Assembly (NCBI RefSeq): GCF_024623785.1
Contig: NZ_JANKBZ010000049.1
Coordinates: 1 to 59,382, forward strand
Origin: Archangium lipolyticum
GTDB taxonomy: Bacteria; Myxococcota; Myxococcia; Myxococcales; Myxococcaceae
DNA: 59,382 bases
Direction of reading: 5' to 3'
The notes under the pieces: model-generated
What the model saw: only the letters and a program-made list of their open reading frames with translations
What the model was told of the DNA's origin: nothing
The model's database searches: none
Made by a program: the position numbers and the translations under genes
In this document: one piece after another, positions 42,933-51,676 of the stretch
How positions within the stretch are numbered: position 1 is the stretch's first letter
Layout: each line of letters begins with the position of its first letter

Positions 42933-45900
42933 GTGTCGTTGCCCGCGCTCCTCACCACCGAGAACCTCCGCGCCACCGCTGGAAACGCGTTCGCCCGCGG
43001 CGAAGCCTACTGGCGCGAGGGCCGTGTCCTCTCCTGTGTCCTCGAGAACGATGCCCTCGAGGGACTCGTCTCGGGAACACAGCAGTACCGTGTCCGGGTG
43101 TCCGCTCCGCGCGGCGCCCTCGTGGCCCACTGCACCTGTCCGGCCTGGGATGGTGTCTGCAAGCACGCCGTCGCGCTCGGCCTCTCGTTCCTCGCCCAGC
43201 GCGGCCACGTTCCCGGGACGCCGGAACCGCTCGACGAGACGCCCTCGCAAGAAGCACGGGAAGGTCCCTTCTCCACGCGCAAGGACCTCGAGCACTGGGC
43301 CGAGGCACACCAGGTCCAGTACGCGCTCTCCGTCTCCGCCGAGATCGTCCTCCCGGAGCTGCCGCTCAACGAGGCTCAGCGAAACGGGCTCCGGTTCGCC
43401 CTGAACGGCCTTGCCCTCCGCGACGTCGGCTCCCGCGAAGGTGCGCTGCGCCACGGCGGCGCTCGCGGAAGAGGGCTCGAGACGGCCATTCCCGAGGCCG
43501 CCTGGGACTACCTGAATGCCGAAGCCACCTCGGTCCAGCAGGCTCTCTCGGAAGAGGCCGCGCGTCGCGAGGCCCATCCGGACACCGTGCTCGCTCCGCT
43601 CTGGTCCCGCTTGCTGGAGCTGCGGCGCCCCCTCCGCCTCCAGGCCTCTCCGCGCTCCCGCGAGCGGCGCGCACAGGGCACCTGGGGCTTCGACGCCCAG
43701 ACCTGCGCGCTGACGTGGAAGGAGCGCGACCGGGTGGTCCGCCCCGGTCCCGACTACTCCACCGTGAGCGTCTCCGCGCGGCTGACCTTCCCCGGCGGTG
43801 GCGCGGGCCAGGCCGAGTGCAACTGCTCCACCCGGCAACGCGGCTGTACGCATGTGCTCGCGTTGATCGACACGACGCTGGACCTGCTCGACAGCCCTCC
43901 GCGTGCCGCCGAGGCCCGTGCGATCGCCGAGGAGCTCCTCCGCCCGAGCTGGGCCCGCGCGCTCAAGGAGCTGGAGCTCGTCGAGGCCGCGGCCGCGAAG
44001 CCTCGCGCCTCCATCGAGGTGTGGTGGTGCATCGAGCACGAGCTCGGAACGCTCACCGTCTCGCCGCTCGTGAAGAAGCAGACGCGCCGCGGAACGCTCA
44101 GCACGGGCGCGAGGATGACGGCGGCCCGGCTGCTCGAGGAACACCGGGAGCTGCTGTCCGAGGCGGAGCTGCGGATCGCCGAGCACCTCGCCTCGTGGGC
44201 TCCCGCCTCGCGGGCCGCGGGGACGTACCCCTCGCGGGCCTTCCTCGCACTCGCCGGTCATCCCCGGGTCGTGACGGATCTCCGTCCGGACGAGCCGGTC
44301 GAGGTGAAGCGCGTCCGGCTGGGCTTCACCGCGCTGGCCGCCGAGGACCACATCCGCCTGGAGCCCTCAGTGGAGGGAGAGCGCTTCAACCCGAAGCTGC
44401 TGGGCTCCCTGCTCCGGGCGTTCGCTCCGGGAGAGCCGCTGTTCACCGTCGAGGAGCAGCGCGCACGGTGCCTCCTCATCGACGTGAACGAGGAGGCCCG
44501 GCAGATGTGGAACGTGCTCGAGAAGCACGGCGACCGGTTCCCCCCCGAGAGCCACGAGCAGCTGCTCGAAAGGCTGTCGCGCCTCGAGGCCCGCCTTCCG
44601 CTCGTCGTGCCGAACACGCTCAAGGGCCGCGAGCTGCAGACGGAGACGCGCACCGTCGTGCGTCTGCGGCTCCTCCCGGACATCTCGCTGGAGCTCGAGC
44701 TGCTCGTGCGTCCGGGAGAGGGCGCGCCGCTGTACCCTCCCGGAGTGGGACCGAGGGACGTGCTCCTCTCTCGCGGGGGGGAGCGCGTCTACGTGCGCCG
44801 GCAGCTCCTGACCGAGGACGAGCGTGCACGCGCCGCGCTCGCCGGGCTTCCGCTCGAGGATGCCGAGGAAGGCCCTCCGTACTGCTTCCGCATCGGGGAC
44901 ACGGACGCCGCGCTGCGGCTCGTGGCCGCGCTACGAGAGCCCCCCAACGGGCTCGAGGTCGAGTGGCTCGATGAGAAGCCGCACATCACCTCCTCCGTCG
45001 GCCCCGAGGCGTTGAGGGTGCAGATCGAGCGCAAGCGGGACTGGTTCGGCGTCTCGGGCGAGCTGAAGGTCGAAGCGGGCCGGCTCGAGCTGGCCGTGCT
45101 GCTCGATGCCGCGCGGAGGCAGAAGCGCTTCGTCCGCGTCGATGCCCACCGCTGGGTGGAGCTCGGCGACAAGTTGCGCCAGCGGCTGCTCGCGGTGGCG
45201 GACCACACGTTCACCGGCAAGAACCGTGTCGAGCTCTCCCCCGGAGCCGTGCCGGCGATCAGCGCGCTCGTCGACGCGGGCGCGGAGCTCAAGGCCGCTC
45301 CCGCGTGGCGGTTGCTGACGGAGCGGCTGGCCACCTCGCTCTCGTTGAAGCCCAAGCCGCCCAAGGGGCTCGCGGCGACGCTCCGGGACTATCAGGTGGA
45401 AGGGCACGCGTGGCTCAGCCGCGTGGCCGCCTGGGGCGCGGGGGCGTGCCTCGCCGACGACATGGGCCTCGGCAAGACGGTGCAGGCCATCGCCATCCTG
45501 CTCGACCGGGCGCGGCTCGGCCCCGCGCTCGTGCTCGCGCCGACGTCGGTCGCCTACAACTGGGTGCAGGAGCTCGAGCGCTTCGCGCCGGGGCTCCGGC
45601 CGGTGCTCTATGCGAACCAGGCCGATCGGACGAAGTGCCTCACGGGGCTCACGAACAACGACGTGCTGATCGTCAGCTACGGGCTGCTCGTGCGCGATGC
45701 GGCGAGCCTCGCCGCGGTCTCGTTCTCCACGCTCGTCGTCGACGAGGCGCAGGCGCTCAAGAACCCGAACACACGGCGCGCACGCGCGGCGAGGCAGCTC
45801 CAGGCGGGGTTCCGGATCGCCCTCTCGGGCACGCCGCTGGAGAACCACCTGGGCGAGCTGTGGAGTCTGTACACCATCGTGTTTCCGGGCCTGCTCGGGA

Positions 45901-46817
45901 GCTGGGAGCAGTTCCGCGAGCGCTTCGCCGGGCCCATCGAGCGCGGGAAGGATCCGGATGCGAGAGCCGCGCTCGCCCGGGTGCTGCGCCCCTTCCTGCT
46001 GCGGCGCACGAAGCAGGAGGTGGCGCGCGAGCTTCCCTCGCGAACGGAGATCCAGGTTCCGGTCGCGCTCTCGGAGGAGGAGTGGACGCTGTACGAGGAC
46101 GCGCGGCTGGCGGCGGTCGCCGAGGTGAGCGCCGAGGGCAAGGGGCTGCGCAACGAGCAGCAGCGCTTCCAGGTGCTGGCGGCGCTGACCCGGCTGCGGC
46201 TGCTGGCGTCCCACCCGCGGCTCTATGACTCACAGTCCAGCGTGTCCTCGTCCAAGATGAGGCGCCTGCTGGAGCTGCTCGAGGAGCTGCGCAGCGAGGG
46301 GCACCGGGCGCTCGTCTTCAGCCAGTTCACCTCGCACCTGGAGCTGGTCCGCGAGGAGCTGGAGCGCGCGGGCTTCAAGTACCTGTACCTCGATGGCGCG
46401 ACGGCGGCGGGCGTACGGGCCAGACGGATTCAAGCCTTCCAGGACGGAGAGGGCGAGGTGTTCCTCATCTCGCTCAAGGCGGGAGGCACCGGCATCAATC
46501 TCACCGCCGCCGACTACGTCATTCATCTGGACCCGTGGTGGAACCCGGCGGTCGAGGACCAGGCCACGGACAGGGCGCACCGCATCGGCCAGACGAAGCC
46601 GGTGACGGTGTACCGGCTCATCGCCCGGGGGACCATCGAGGAGCAGATCCTCTCGCTGCACTCGGACAAGCGCGCGCTCGTGGCGGGGGTGCTCGAGGGC
46701 ACGGATGTGGCGGCCCGGCTCACGACGAAGGATCTGCTCGCCCTGCTCGCGGGGGGCGAATCTCCGCGCGATGCGGGCGATGATGGGGAAGACGCGCCGG
46801 CCCGCACGGTGCACTGA
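42933..46817 (+). CDS. SNF2-family DEAD/DEAH helicase with two SWIM zinc fingers
   Basis: A 1294-residue Swi2/Snf2 ATPase of the bacterial RapA/HepA-like group. The N-terminus has a SWIM zinc finger (CTCPAWDGVCKHAV, about residues 67-80), and a second CxC...CxH cluster (CNCSTRQRGCTHVL) lies near 297. The ATPase half has Walker A DDMGLGKTVQAIA (Lys848), DEAQ-type motif II (VVDEAQALKNP), LVFSQFTSHLELV and [21 protein letters not shown]. It should translocate on DNA and displace proteins or remodel nucleoid or RNA polymerase. Start is a GTG with weak ribosome-binding site. Its last 130 codons are duplicated at 55231. Confidence 0.92.
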   Translation: MSLPALLTTENLRATAGNAFARGEAYWREGRVLSCVLENDALEGLVSGTQQYRVRVSAPRGALVAHCTCPAWDGVCKHAVALGLSFLAQRGHVPGTPEPLDETPSQEAREGPFSTRKDLEHWAEAHQVQYALSVSAEIVLPELPLNEAQRNGLRFALNGLALRDVGSREGALRHGGARGRGLETAIPEAAWDYLNAEATSVQQALSEEAARREAHPDTVLAPLWSRLLELRRPLRLQASPRSRERRAQGTWGFDAQTCALTWKERDRVVRPGPDYSTVSVSARLTFPGGGAGQAECNCSTRQRGCTHVLALIDTTLDLLDSPPRAAEARAIAEELLRPSWARALKELELVEAAAAKPRASIEVWWCIEHELGTLTVSPLVKKQTRRGTLSTGARMTAARLLEEHRELLSEAELRIAEHLASWAPASRAAGTYPSRAFLALAGHPRVVTDLRPDEPVEVKRVRLGFTALAAEDHIRLEPSVEGERFNPKLLGSLLRAFAPGEPLFTVEEQRARCLLIDVNEEARQMWNVLEKHGDRFPPESHEQLLERLSRLEARLPLVVPNTLKGRELQTETRTVVRLRLLPDISLELELLVRPGEGAPLYPPGVGPRDVLLSRGGERVYVRRQLLTEDERARAALAGLPLEDAEEGPPYCFRIGDTDAALRLVAALREPPNGLEVEWLDEKPHITSSVGPEALRVQIERKRDWFGVSGELKVEAGRLELAVLLDAARRQKRFVRVDAHRWVELGDKLRQRLLAVADHTFTGKNRVELSPGAVPAISALVDAGAELKAAPAWRLLTERLATSLSLKPKPPKGLAATLRDYQVEGHAWLSRVAAWGAGACLADDMGLGKTVQAIAILLDRARLGPALVLAPTSVAYNWVQELERFAPGLRPVLYANQADRTKCLTGLTNNDVLIVSYGLLVRDAASLAAVSFSTLVVDEAQALKNPNTRRARAARQLQAGFRIALSGTPLENHLGELWSLYTIVFPGLLGSWEQFRERFAGPIERGKDPDARAALARVLRPFLLRRTKQEVARELPSRTEIQVPVALSEEEWTLYEDARLAAVAEVSAEGKGLRNEQQRFQVLAALTRLRLLASHPRLYDSQSSVSSSKMRRLLELLEELRSEGHRALVFSQFTSHLELVREELERAGFKYLYLDGATAAGVRARRIQAFQDGEGEVFLISLKAGGTGINLTAADYVIHLDPWWNPAVEDQATDRAHRIGQTKPVTVYRLIARGTIEEQILSLHSDKRALVAGVLEGTDVAARLTTKDLLALLAGGESPRDAGDDGEDAPARTVH

Positions 46818-46843
46818 CATCCCCCCAACCCGGACGAGTCCCG

Positions 46844-47074
46844 TCAGGTGCGGTGCGCCGGCCGGGGACGAATGGGCAGCTCGAACGAGTCCCGATGGCG
46901 GTCGGTGTTGGCCTTGGCTTTGGACGCACTCCCCGGACTGGACGTAACGCTGTTGCCACCGGGACTTTTTGGCGCCTTTGGCTTCCCTGTCTTATCGGGC
47001 TTCTTTGTCTTGCCTGGTCCCTCTGGGCTCTTGGGAGGCCTGGGACGAGGGGGATTGGGAGGGGGTAAGCGCAT
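46844..47074 (-). CDS. Small Pro/Lys-rich protein (76 aa)
   Basis: A 76-residue low-complexity basic protein: RLPPPNPPRPRPPKSPEG, then Lys/Pro/Ser-rich repeats (GKTKKPDKTGKPKAPKSPGG) and a hydrophilic tail ending RPRPAHRT. No signal peptide or family is recognised. The ATG at 47074 has AAGGAG 7 bp upstream. The leader contains a 7-bp perfect palindrome (47091-47107). The ribosome-binding context resembles that of the 88-residue peptide gene. It could be an intrinsically disordered nucleic-acid-binding peptide; it could also be spurious. Confidence 0.45.
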   Translation of the reverse strand: MRLPPPNPPRPRPPKSPEGPGKTKKPDKTGKPKAPKSPGGNSVTSSPGSASKAKANTDRHRDSFELPIRPRPAHRT

Positions 47075-47090
47075 TGTCGTCTCCTTATTG

Positions 47091-47107
47091 GCGCACATCG
47101 TGTGCGC
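47091..47107 (-). promoter_or_regulatory. Palindrome in the leader of the Pro/Lys-rich gene
   Basis: GCGCACA, 3-nt loop, TGTGCGC lies directly upstream of the AAGGAG ribosome-binding site of the small gene at 47074. It could be an operator or an RNA hairpin controlling translation. Confidence 0.4.
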
Positions 47108-47359
47108 ATGGTGATACGGCGAGAGGGAACACGAGAAAGGCTGACAACTGCTCTATTTATCGGCCCCACGAATAAAGTGTTGCATGTCCCGGTTGATTTC
47201 ATTCCGAGGCAGGAATGGTGCGCCACCTCGCCGCCTGAGCCATCTCCCGTCAAGCAAGCACTCAGCAGCAATGGAGCCGCAGTCCGCGCTCCCCTCCCCT
47301 TGGACTCTCCGGTTCGATATGGCGGGGGTCCACCACGGACACGCCCACGCCCCGGCTCG

Positions 47360-47520
47360 CTAAAACTGCCGGTGGAAGTGGAACTTCGAGAAGGCCGCCA
47401 CGCGACTGAACCGTTCCACGCGCAGGTCCCCGTCCAGCGGCGCGTCGATGAACTCGATACGGAAGCAGGGCGAGGGGTGCCAGCAGGCTTCAAAAATCCA
47501 GGCAAGCTCATCTCCACTCC
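47360..47520 (-). other. Possible 3' gene remnant
   Basis: On the minus strand this segment reads SGDELAWIFEACWHPSPCFR and ends SKFHFHRQF before a stop, looking like the C-terminus of a protein. Toward 47554 the frame runs into a REP-like element and no start is seen. The rest of 47075-47663 holds only that element and no gene I can support. Confidence 0.25.
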
Positions 47521-47553
47521 GTGCGTGAGGCAGCCAGGCAAGGGCTGCCCGGG

Positions 47554-47610
47554 CATTCGGGGGTAAAAGAGGGAATGACCCGGCCGGCGTCCCAAAAAAT
47601 CTTCTGGTCG
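47554..47610. repeat. REP-like element, partial copy
   Basis: Shares the core CGGGGGTAAAAGAGGGAATG and GCGTCCCAAAAAA with the element at 51589-51643 that precedes the transposase remnant. The second arm of the inverted repeat is missing here. A 7-bp hairpin (GGCAGCC/GGCTGCC) lies just before it. Confidence 0.6.
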
Positions 47611-47678
47611 CTCGCGTGACCACCGCCCCCAGCCTCTGACACACAGAAGAACAAGAACTCCTCATGGAGTCTCACCCC

Positions 47679-48092
47679 ATGAAAACGTGCCCCCAAGAAA
47701 CGACGCTGAGTGACTTCCTGGCGGGGTTGCTCGCCGAGGAGCGCAGAGGTGAAGTCCTGGCACACGTGGAACACTGTGCGGACTGCCAGTGGGTGCTGGC
47801 GGCAGGTGATGGCGCTCAGGCGCCGTCCAGCCCCTCCCCGCCGCTGGCCCCCGGCGCCACCGTCTCCCGCTACGTGGTGCGCGAGCGCCTCGGCTCCGGC
47901 GCCATGGGTGTGGTGTACCCGGCGGATGACCCGGAGCTGGGCCGCCGCGTCGCCCTCAAGGTGCTGCGCCCCGAGGGGCACCAACGGCAGGAGTTGCAGC
48001 AACGGCTTCTACGTGAAGCCCAGTCCCTGGCCCGCCTCTCCCACTCCAACGTCGTCACCCTCTATGACGTGGGCACCTATGGCGACGGCATC
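47679..48092 (+). pseudogene. Truncated Ser/Thr protein kinase with N-terminal zinc finger
   Basis: The product starts MKTCPQETTLSDFLAGLL with an anti-sigma-like zinc finger (HVEHCADC). A kinase N-lobe follows: LGSGAMGVVYPADD, VALKVL lysine and LARLSHSNVVTLYDVGTYGDG. The homology stops at 48092, before the hinge, HRD and DFG motifs. The frame stays open to 48365 but reads unrelated Arg/Ser-rich sequence. It cannot be an active kinase. From 48093 to 48454 I see no gene beyond a doubtful 28-codon frame at 48361. The break probably marks a rearrangement. Confidence 0.75.
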
Positions 48093-48454
48093 TTAGCGCG
48101 AAGCCGCCGCCCTCGTCGCTCGGGCAGTGAGGAGCGCGGGCCCCTCGCGCCCGGCAATCGGGTCCGCTCCTCCTGCCCCACCCTGCGAGCCTCGGCCGTG
48201 CATTCTGATTCGCGGGCGCTCGCCGGCTTTGCTTGCAGACGTCTACAAGCGCGGCCCGTTTCAACCGTTGGCTCACCGGTCGCGCGCCGCGCTCACTCGA
48301 GGATGCGCTTCGACGCACGACTCTGTAGACGGGTTGGACGGGGAAGGGGCTCGGGACCGCCATGACTACTGCCAAAGCCGCCGTCCAGGGCCTCATCGGC
48401 CGCATTCTCTTCCGAGACGCAACAGTTGAAGCACCCTACGCCATGTGACTCCCG

Positions 48455-49045
48455 TTACATCCCGAGCTGGCGCATCAGTCGCGCGGGGACCGGGTAGATG
48501 GACTCTCGCGGGAGGAGCCGCGTGGCCTGTTCGGCCCGCCCGGCATCGAGGAGCTTGCGAATCTTCCTCACCCGCTCCGTGAGATCCTCGATGGACAGGA
48601 TCCATTCCTCGACGTAGCGGCCGATGACCGTCCGCCCCAGCCCCACCTGGATGCTGTCATGGAGGAGCGACTGTCCTCGCAGCGAGCGCTCGGGATCCCA
48701 CTGGATGTGGACCGGAGCGCTCGCGAAGTCCTGCTCCCACTTCTGGGGGGTACCGTGGGCGTCTGGCTCGAAGGCCGTCAACACCCCGAGCTCCAGCGCG
48801 GCCTCCCACCCCTCCCGCCGGATGCGCACGGCGAGGATCCGCTCCTGTCCGGACTTGAGCCCCCAGTTGCTGCGCTCCATCAGCCACAAGAAGCTGGGTT
48901 TGATCCACGTCATCCGGTTCAGCGAGAACGGGGGGCCGAACCGCTGCCGCTCGAGCGCCACATCGGCGATGGCGTCCGGATAGGCCTGGTACACGACGAT
49001 GGACGTCCGATCATGGTCGGCACGGATCTCTCGGCGGCGGGTCAT
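48455..49045 (-). CDS. DUF4291 domain-containing protein
   Basis: A 196-residue soluble protein of the widely distributed DUF4291 family. The signature [18 protein letters not shown] is complete, preceded by [26 protein letters not shown] and followed by [16 protein letters not shown], all typical. The function of the family is unknown. Its ATG overlaps by four bases the stop of the damaged IS110 transposase frame, so it may now be transcribed from the insertion-sequence promoter. Length is close to that expected, so it appears intact. Confidence 0.88.
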   Translation of the reverse strand: MTRRREIRADHDRTSIVVYQAYPDAIADVALERQRFGPPFSLNRMTWIKPSFLWLMERSNWGLKSGQERILAVRIRREGWEAALELGVLTAFEPDAHGTPQKWEQDFASAPVHIQWDPERSLRGQSLLHDSIQVGLGRTVIGRYVEEWILSIEDLTERVRKIRKLLDAGRAEQATRLLPRESIYPVPARLMRQLGM

Positions 49046-49833
49046 CCGGACAGGTTAGCCGCCCACCATGGCTCCCCGATAGGACGGCGGGCCGGGACGT
49101 CAGGGCTCTTGCGCACGGGAGAAGGCGAGCGGCTCGTCGCTGAGCGGGACGAGCCACGGAGCGGCCCTCCAGGTCCAGGCCTGAGCGGTTTCCCCACCCG
49201 CGGCAGCGAGAGGGCCGCCTGAATCAGCAAGCAGCGCACCCGGCTGTTTCCCGTCTTGGTAATGGGGCCTCTGTGTTGTTTCTCCCCCGAGCTTCTCTCA
49301 CTCGGCACCAGCCCCAGGTACGCCTCCAACTGGTGCGGCCCGCTGAAACGCTTGGGGTCATCCACCACGGAGGCGAAGGCGCACGCCGTCACCGGGCCCA
49401 CATGCGGCACCGTGCACAACCGCGCGAGCTGCTCGTCCCGGCGGGCCACTCGCTCGAGCATCCCGTCCAGGAAGGCAATCTGCTCGTTGAGGTGCAGCAG
49501 GAGGCTCAACAGCGGGGCCACCTCCGCCTTCAGCCTGAAGGTGCGCGCGTCCCGCTTGTCCGTCTTCACCCGGCGGCTGCGCGTGGCGTACATAGGCGCG
49601 AAGTTGGGGTCAGCTACCACCACCTCGTGCCCCCAGCCCTCCAGGCACCGTGCCACCCACTCGCTCTCGGTGGAGGCCTCCAGCAGTACCCGAGCCTTCG
49701 GGCGCTTGCTCAGTAGCTCCCCCAACCGCTCCCGTTGCGTGCGCACCCGCTGCTCCAGCACCACCTCGCCACCCTCGCCCAGGATGCACACCTGGCTGTC
49801 CCGCTTGTGTACGTCGATGCCGATGTTCTCCAT
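49042..49833 (-). pseudogene. IS110 family transposase, internally deleted
   Basis: The frame starts MENIGIDVHKRDSQVCI with the first catalytic Asp. It keeps Glu (VLLEASTESEW) and the Asp pair in VKTDKRDAR of the DEDD domain. It then jumps to LKAEVAPLLSLLLHLNEQIAF, lacking roughly 80-90 residues found in full IS110 proteins. The Transposase_20 region is present (TVPHVGPVTACAFASVVDDPKRFSGPHQLEAYLGLVPSE). After LLIQAA the C-terminus is unrelated. With 263 residues instead of about 330-400 it should be inactive. Neighbouring 49834-50024 shows no gene and no clear IS end. Confidence 0.8.
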
Positions 49834-50024
49834 CGCCCACTCCCCCCACTTCGGCGGTCACTTCCGTGCCGCCGCAAGTCAGGGCTCGGTGGGCCTCCAC
49901 GCACGTGGCCAGCCAGCCGCTTCATCACCGCTATACGCGACATGGCGCTCGAGCTTCATGGTGCCGCGGGGAAGGATGGCTCATTGGCCGCCCTCACGGG
50001 GTGGGAATGCGCCGCCCCGGACGC

Positions 50025-51188
50025 TCAGCCCTTGAGTTGTCCCGGCTTGAGTTCGGCCGCCTTGAGGTTCAGATAATCCAGCGGGATTCGCTGGATGTGA
50101 TCCCGTGGCGCGTATACGCGCTCGCCATTCTCGCCATTCTCGCCATTCTTGTCCTTTGGGTTGAGCTTATCGCGGTACTTGTACGAGCCACTCTCGTACG
50201 TCACCCAGAGCTGGCCATCAATGATGTTCACGCCCTGGGCGTAGGGATCAATCAACCCACTGCTGATATCCACCTGGCGCGTGAAGTCCGTCTTGAACGT
50301 GTCCGCGTCGAACGGCTGGTAGATCAGCTTCTTCTCCCCCGTGGTGAACAGCAGGCCGCCGTCGACCACCGTCATGCCCTGTGCGCGGTGCGGCGCACGG
50401 ATGGGACCCTCCTTCAAGTTCTTGTCGAGTAAGCCAGTCGCCTCGTTGATCTTGTAGCGCCAGACGGCACCAGCCCTCTCTTTACCGTCCTTGTCGCTGT
50501 GCCCGCCGATGTACGCGTAGCCGTCCTTCACGGTCATGTAGCTGCCACCAGACGCGAGGAAGTCCTTGGTTTTCGAATTCGGATCCACCACCTTGGGGTG
50601 TTCGACATCCATCACCTGAATGGCTTGGGCCTCGGTCTTCGCCTTCGGATCCGCCGCCCTCTCGATCTCCTTGCGAGTGTAGACGTAGATCCGCTTGGTG
50701 TCGGAAACGTAGACGAACTCGCCGTCCGTCGAGACGCCACCGCCGTGCGTGGGTCCAGCCATCGCACCCTTCCCTCCGAGAAAGACCTGCAGCGTCTCTT
50801 TGCCCGAGACCTTGTTCTGCACGGAAAGCAGCACTTTAACCTTGCCTTTTTCCTTGCCGTAATAGGTCGTGAGCACTTCACCGTTTTTGGCGTCGTAGCC
50901 TTGGCCTTGTGGCGTCCACTTGGGCAGATGCAGCAACCTCGGGCCGTCAAAATGAGCAGGATCAGGACGAGCCGCGCGCGCAGAAACCGCGGCCGGTGAC
51001 GCCTTCCCGAAGCCGCTGAGGTTCACGGGGCTGGGCCGTCCTTTTTCCAGGGTGTCTTGGAAATAGGGCGTGGCTGCGGGTGGCCGTTGCGGCGCTTTGG
51101 CAGCCTCCGGCTTGGCAGCCGGAGGCTTCGTGACCGCCGTCTGACCCGTGGTGGTGACTCGGCGAGGAATGGAGCCGATCACGAGCAT
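50025..51188 (-). CDS. Hypothetical beta-propeller-like protein
   Basis: A 387-residue protein. The first 70 residues are Pro/Ala/Lys-rich and probably disordered. The rest is beta-rich with propeller-like units (GEFVYVSDTKRIYVYTR, SYMTVKDGYAYIGGHSDKDG, MTVVDGGLLFTTGEKKLIY, VNIIDGQLWVTYESGSYKY). A short NGE tripeptide repeat (KDKNGENGENGE) lies near the end, encoded by tandem 9-bp repeats around 50125-50155. There is no signal peptide, but the gene overlaps by 10 bp a small upstream frame that encodes one. The two may represent an ancestral single gene split by a frameshift. Function unknown. Confidence 0.8.
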   Translation of the reverse strand: MLVIGSIPRRVTTTGQTAVTKPPAAKPEAAKAPQRPPAATPYFQDTLEKGRPSPVNLSGFGKASPAAVSARAARPDPAHFDGPRLLHLPKWTPQGQGYDAKNGEVLTTYYGKEKGKVKVLLSVQNKVSGKETLQVFLGGKGAMAGPTHGGGVSTDGEFVYVSDTKRIYVYTRKEIERAADPKAKTEAQAIQVMDVEHPKVVDPNSKTKDFLASGGSYMTVKDGYAYIGGHSDKDGKERAGAVWRYKINEATGLLDKNLKEGPIRAPHRAQGMTVVDGGLLFTTGEKKLIYQPFDADTFKTDFTRQVDISSGLIDPYAQGVNIIDGQLWVTYESGSYKYRDKLNPKDKNGENGENGERVYAPRDHIQRIPLDYLNLKAAELKPGQLKG

Positions 51189-51346
51189 GCCTCCGTCTGC
51201 ACGACCGTGTGACTGAGCGCCGCTGACGCACGGGACTGGGTACGCACCGAGATACCCTCACTCGCAGACGCCGGAGTGGGGACTACCCACACACTGACAA
51301 CAAGGAGAACAGCGCCGAAAAACAGTGCCACTGAATTCTTCGTCAA
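51179..51346 (-). CDS. 55-residue signal-peptide-bearing frame
   Basis: Starting from a TTG at 51346 with GGAGG six bases upstream, the frame encodes MTKNSVALFFGAVLLVVSVW, a clean Sec signal with cleavage near TPASA, then about 27 residues ending VVQTEACS. The stop lies 10 bp inside the downstream 387-residue gene. It is either a small secreted peptide or the detached signal sequence of the downstream protein. The ribosome-binding site decides for the TTG over the ATG at 51367. Confidence 0.45.
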   Translation of the reverse strand: MTKNSVALFFGAVLLVVSVWVVPTPASASEGISVRTQSRASAALSHTVVQTEACS

Positions 51347-51588
51347 TGTACACCTCCATCTATGCATGCGGCCTATTCCGCATGGGTCAGACACAGGCTC
51401 GCGGCGAGCCATGCACGAATTCGTCCTGCCAGCCCCTACGGCCGAGGGGCGGCGCGTCGGCCGTGGCCTTCTGCTGGCGGGCCTCCTCGGCGCGTCGCTA
51501 GCTCCACCGACTGGCTCCATACCGCCCATGGGCTTCCCTTTCCCGCTGGAATGGCTCCATGCACGAGGCAACCTGGGCCGCCTCGGCA

Positions 51589-51643
51589 TCTCGGGGGATA
51601 AAGAGGGAATGACGCGCCCTGCGTCCCAAAAAAACCCCCGAGA
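51589..51643. repeat. REP-like element upstream of RAYT remnant
   Basis: A 9-bp perfect inverted repeat (TCTCGGGGG at 51589-51597, CCCCCGAGA at 51635-51643) encloses AAAGAGGGAATGAC and GCGTCCCAAAAAAA. The core is shared with 47554-47610. It lies 33 bp before the transposase remnant, as REP sequences do with their RAYT genes. The rest of 51347-51676 holds no gene. Confidence 0.65.
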
Positions 51644-51676
51644 AGGTGTCAACGAAGCGCAAGAAGGGGGAAGGGG

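Noticed and set aside
42854..44974. 706-codon plus-strand frame over the SNF2 gene
   Set aside because: Arg/Pro/Ala-rich shadow of the helicase gene in a different frame; no domains.
47102..47566. 154-codon plus-strand frame
   Set aside because: No ribosome-binding site of note, no domain, overlaps the REP-like element; composition is not gene-like.
48093..48365. Kinase extension to 48365
   Set aside because: Frame is open but encodes Arg/Ser-rich sequence unrelated to any kinase C-lobe; treated as read-through after truncation.
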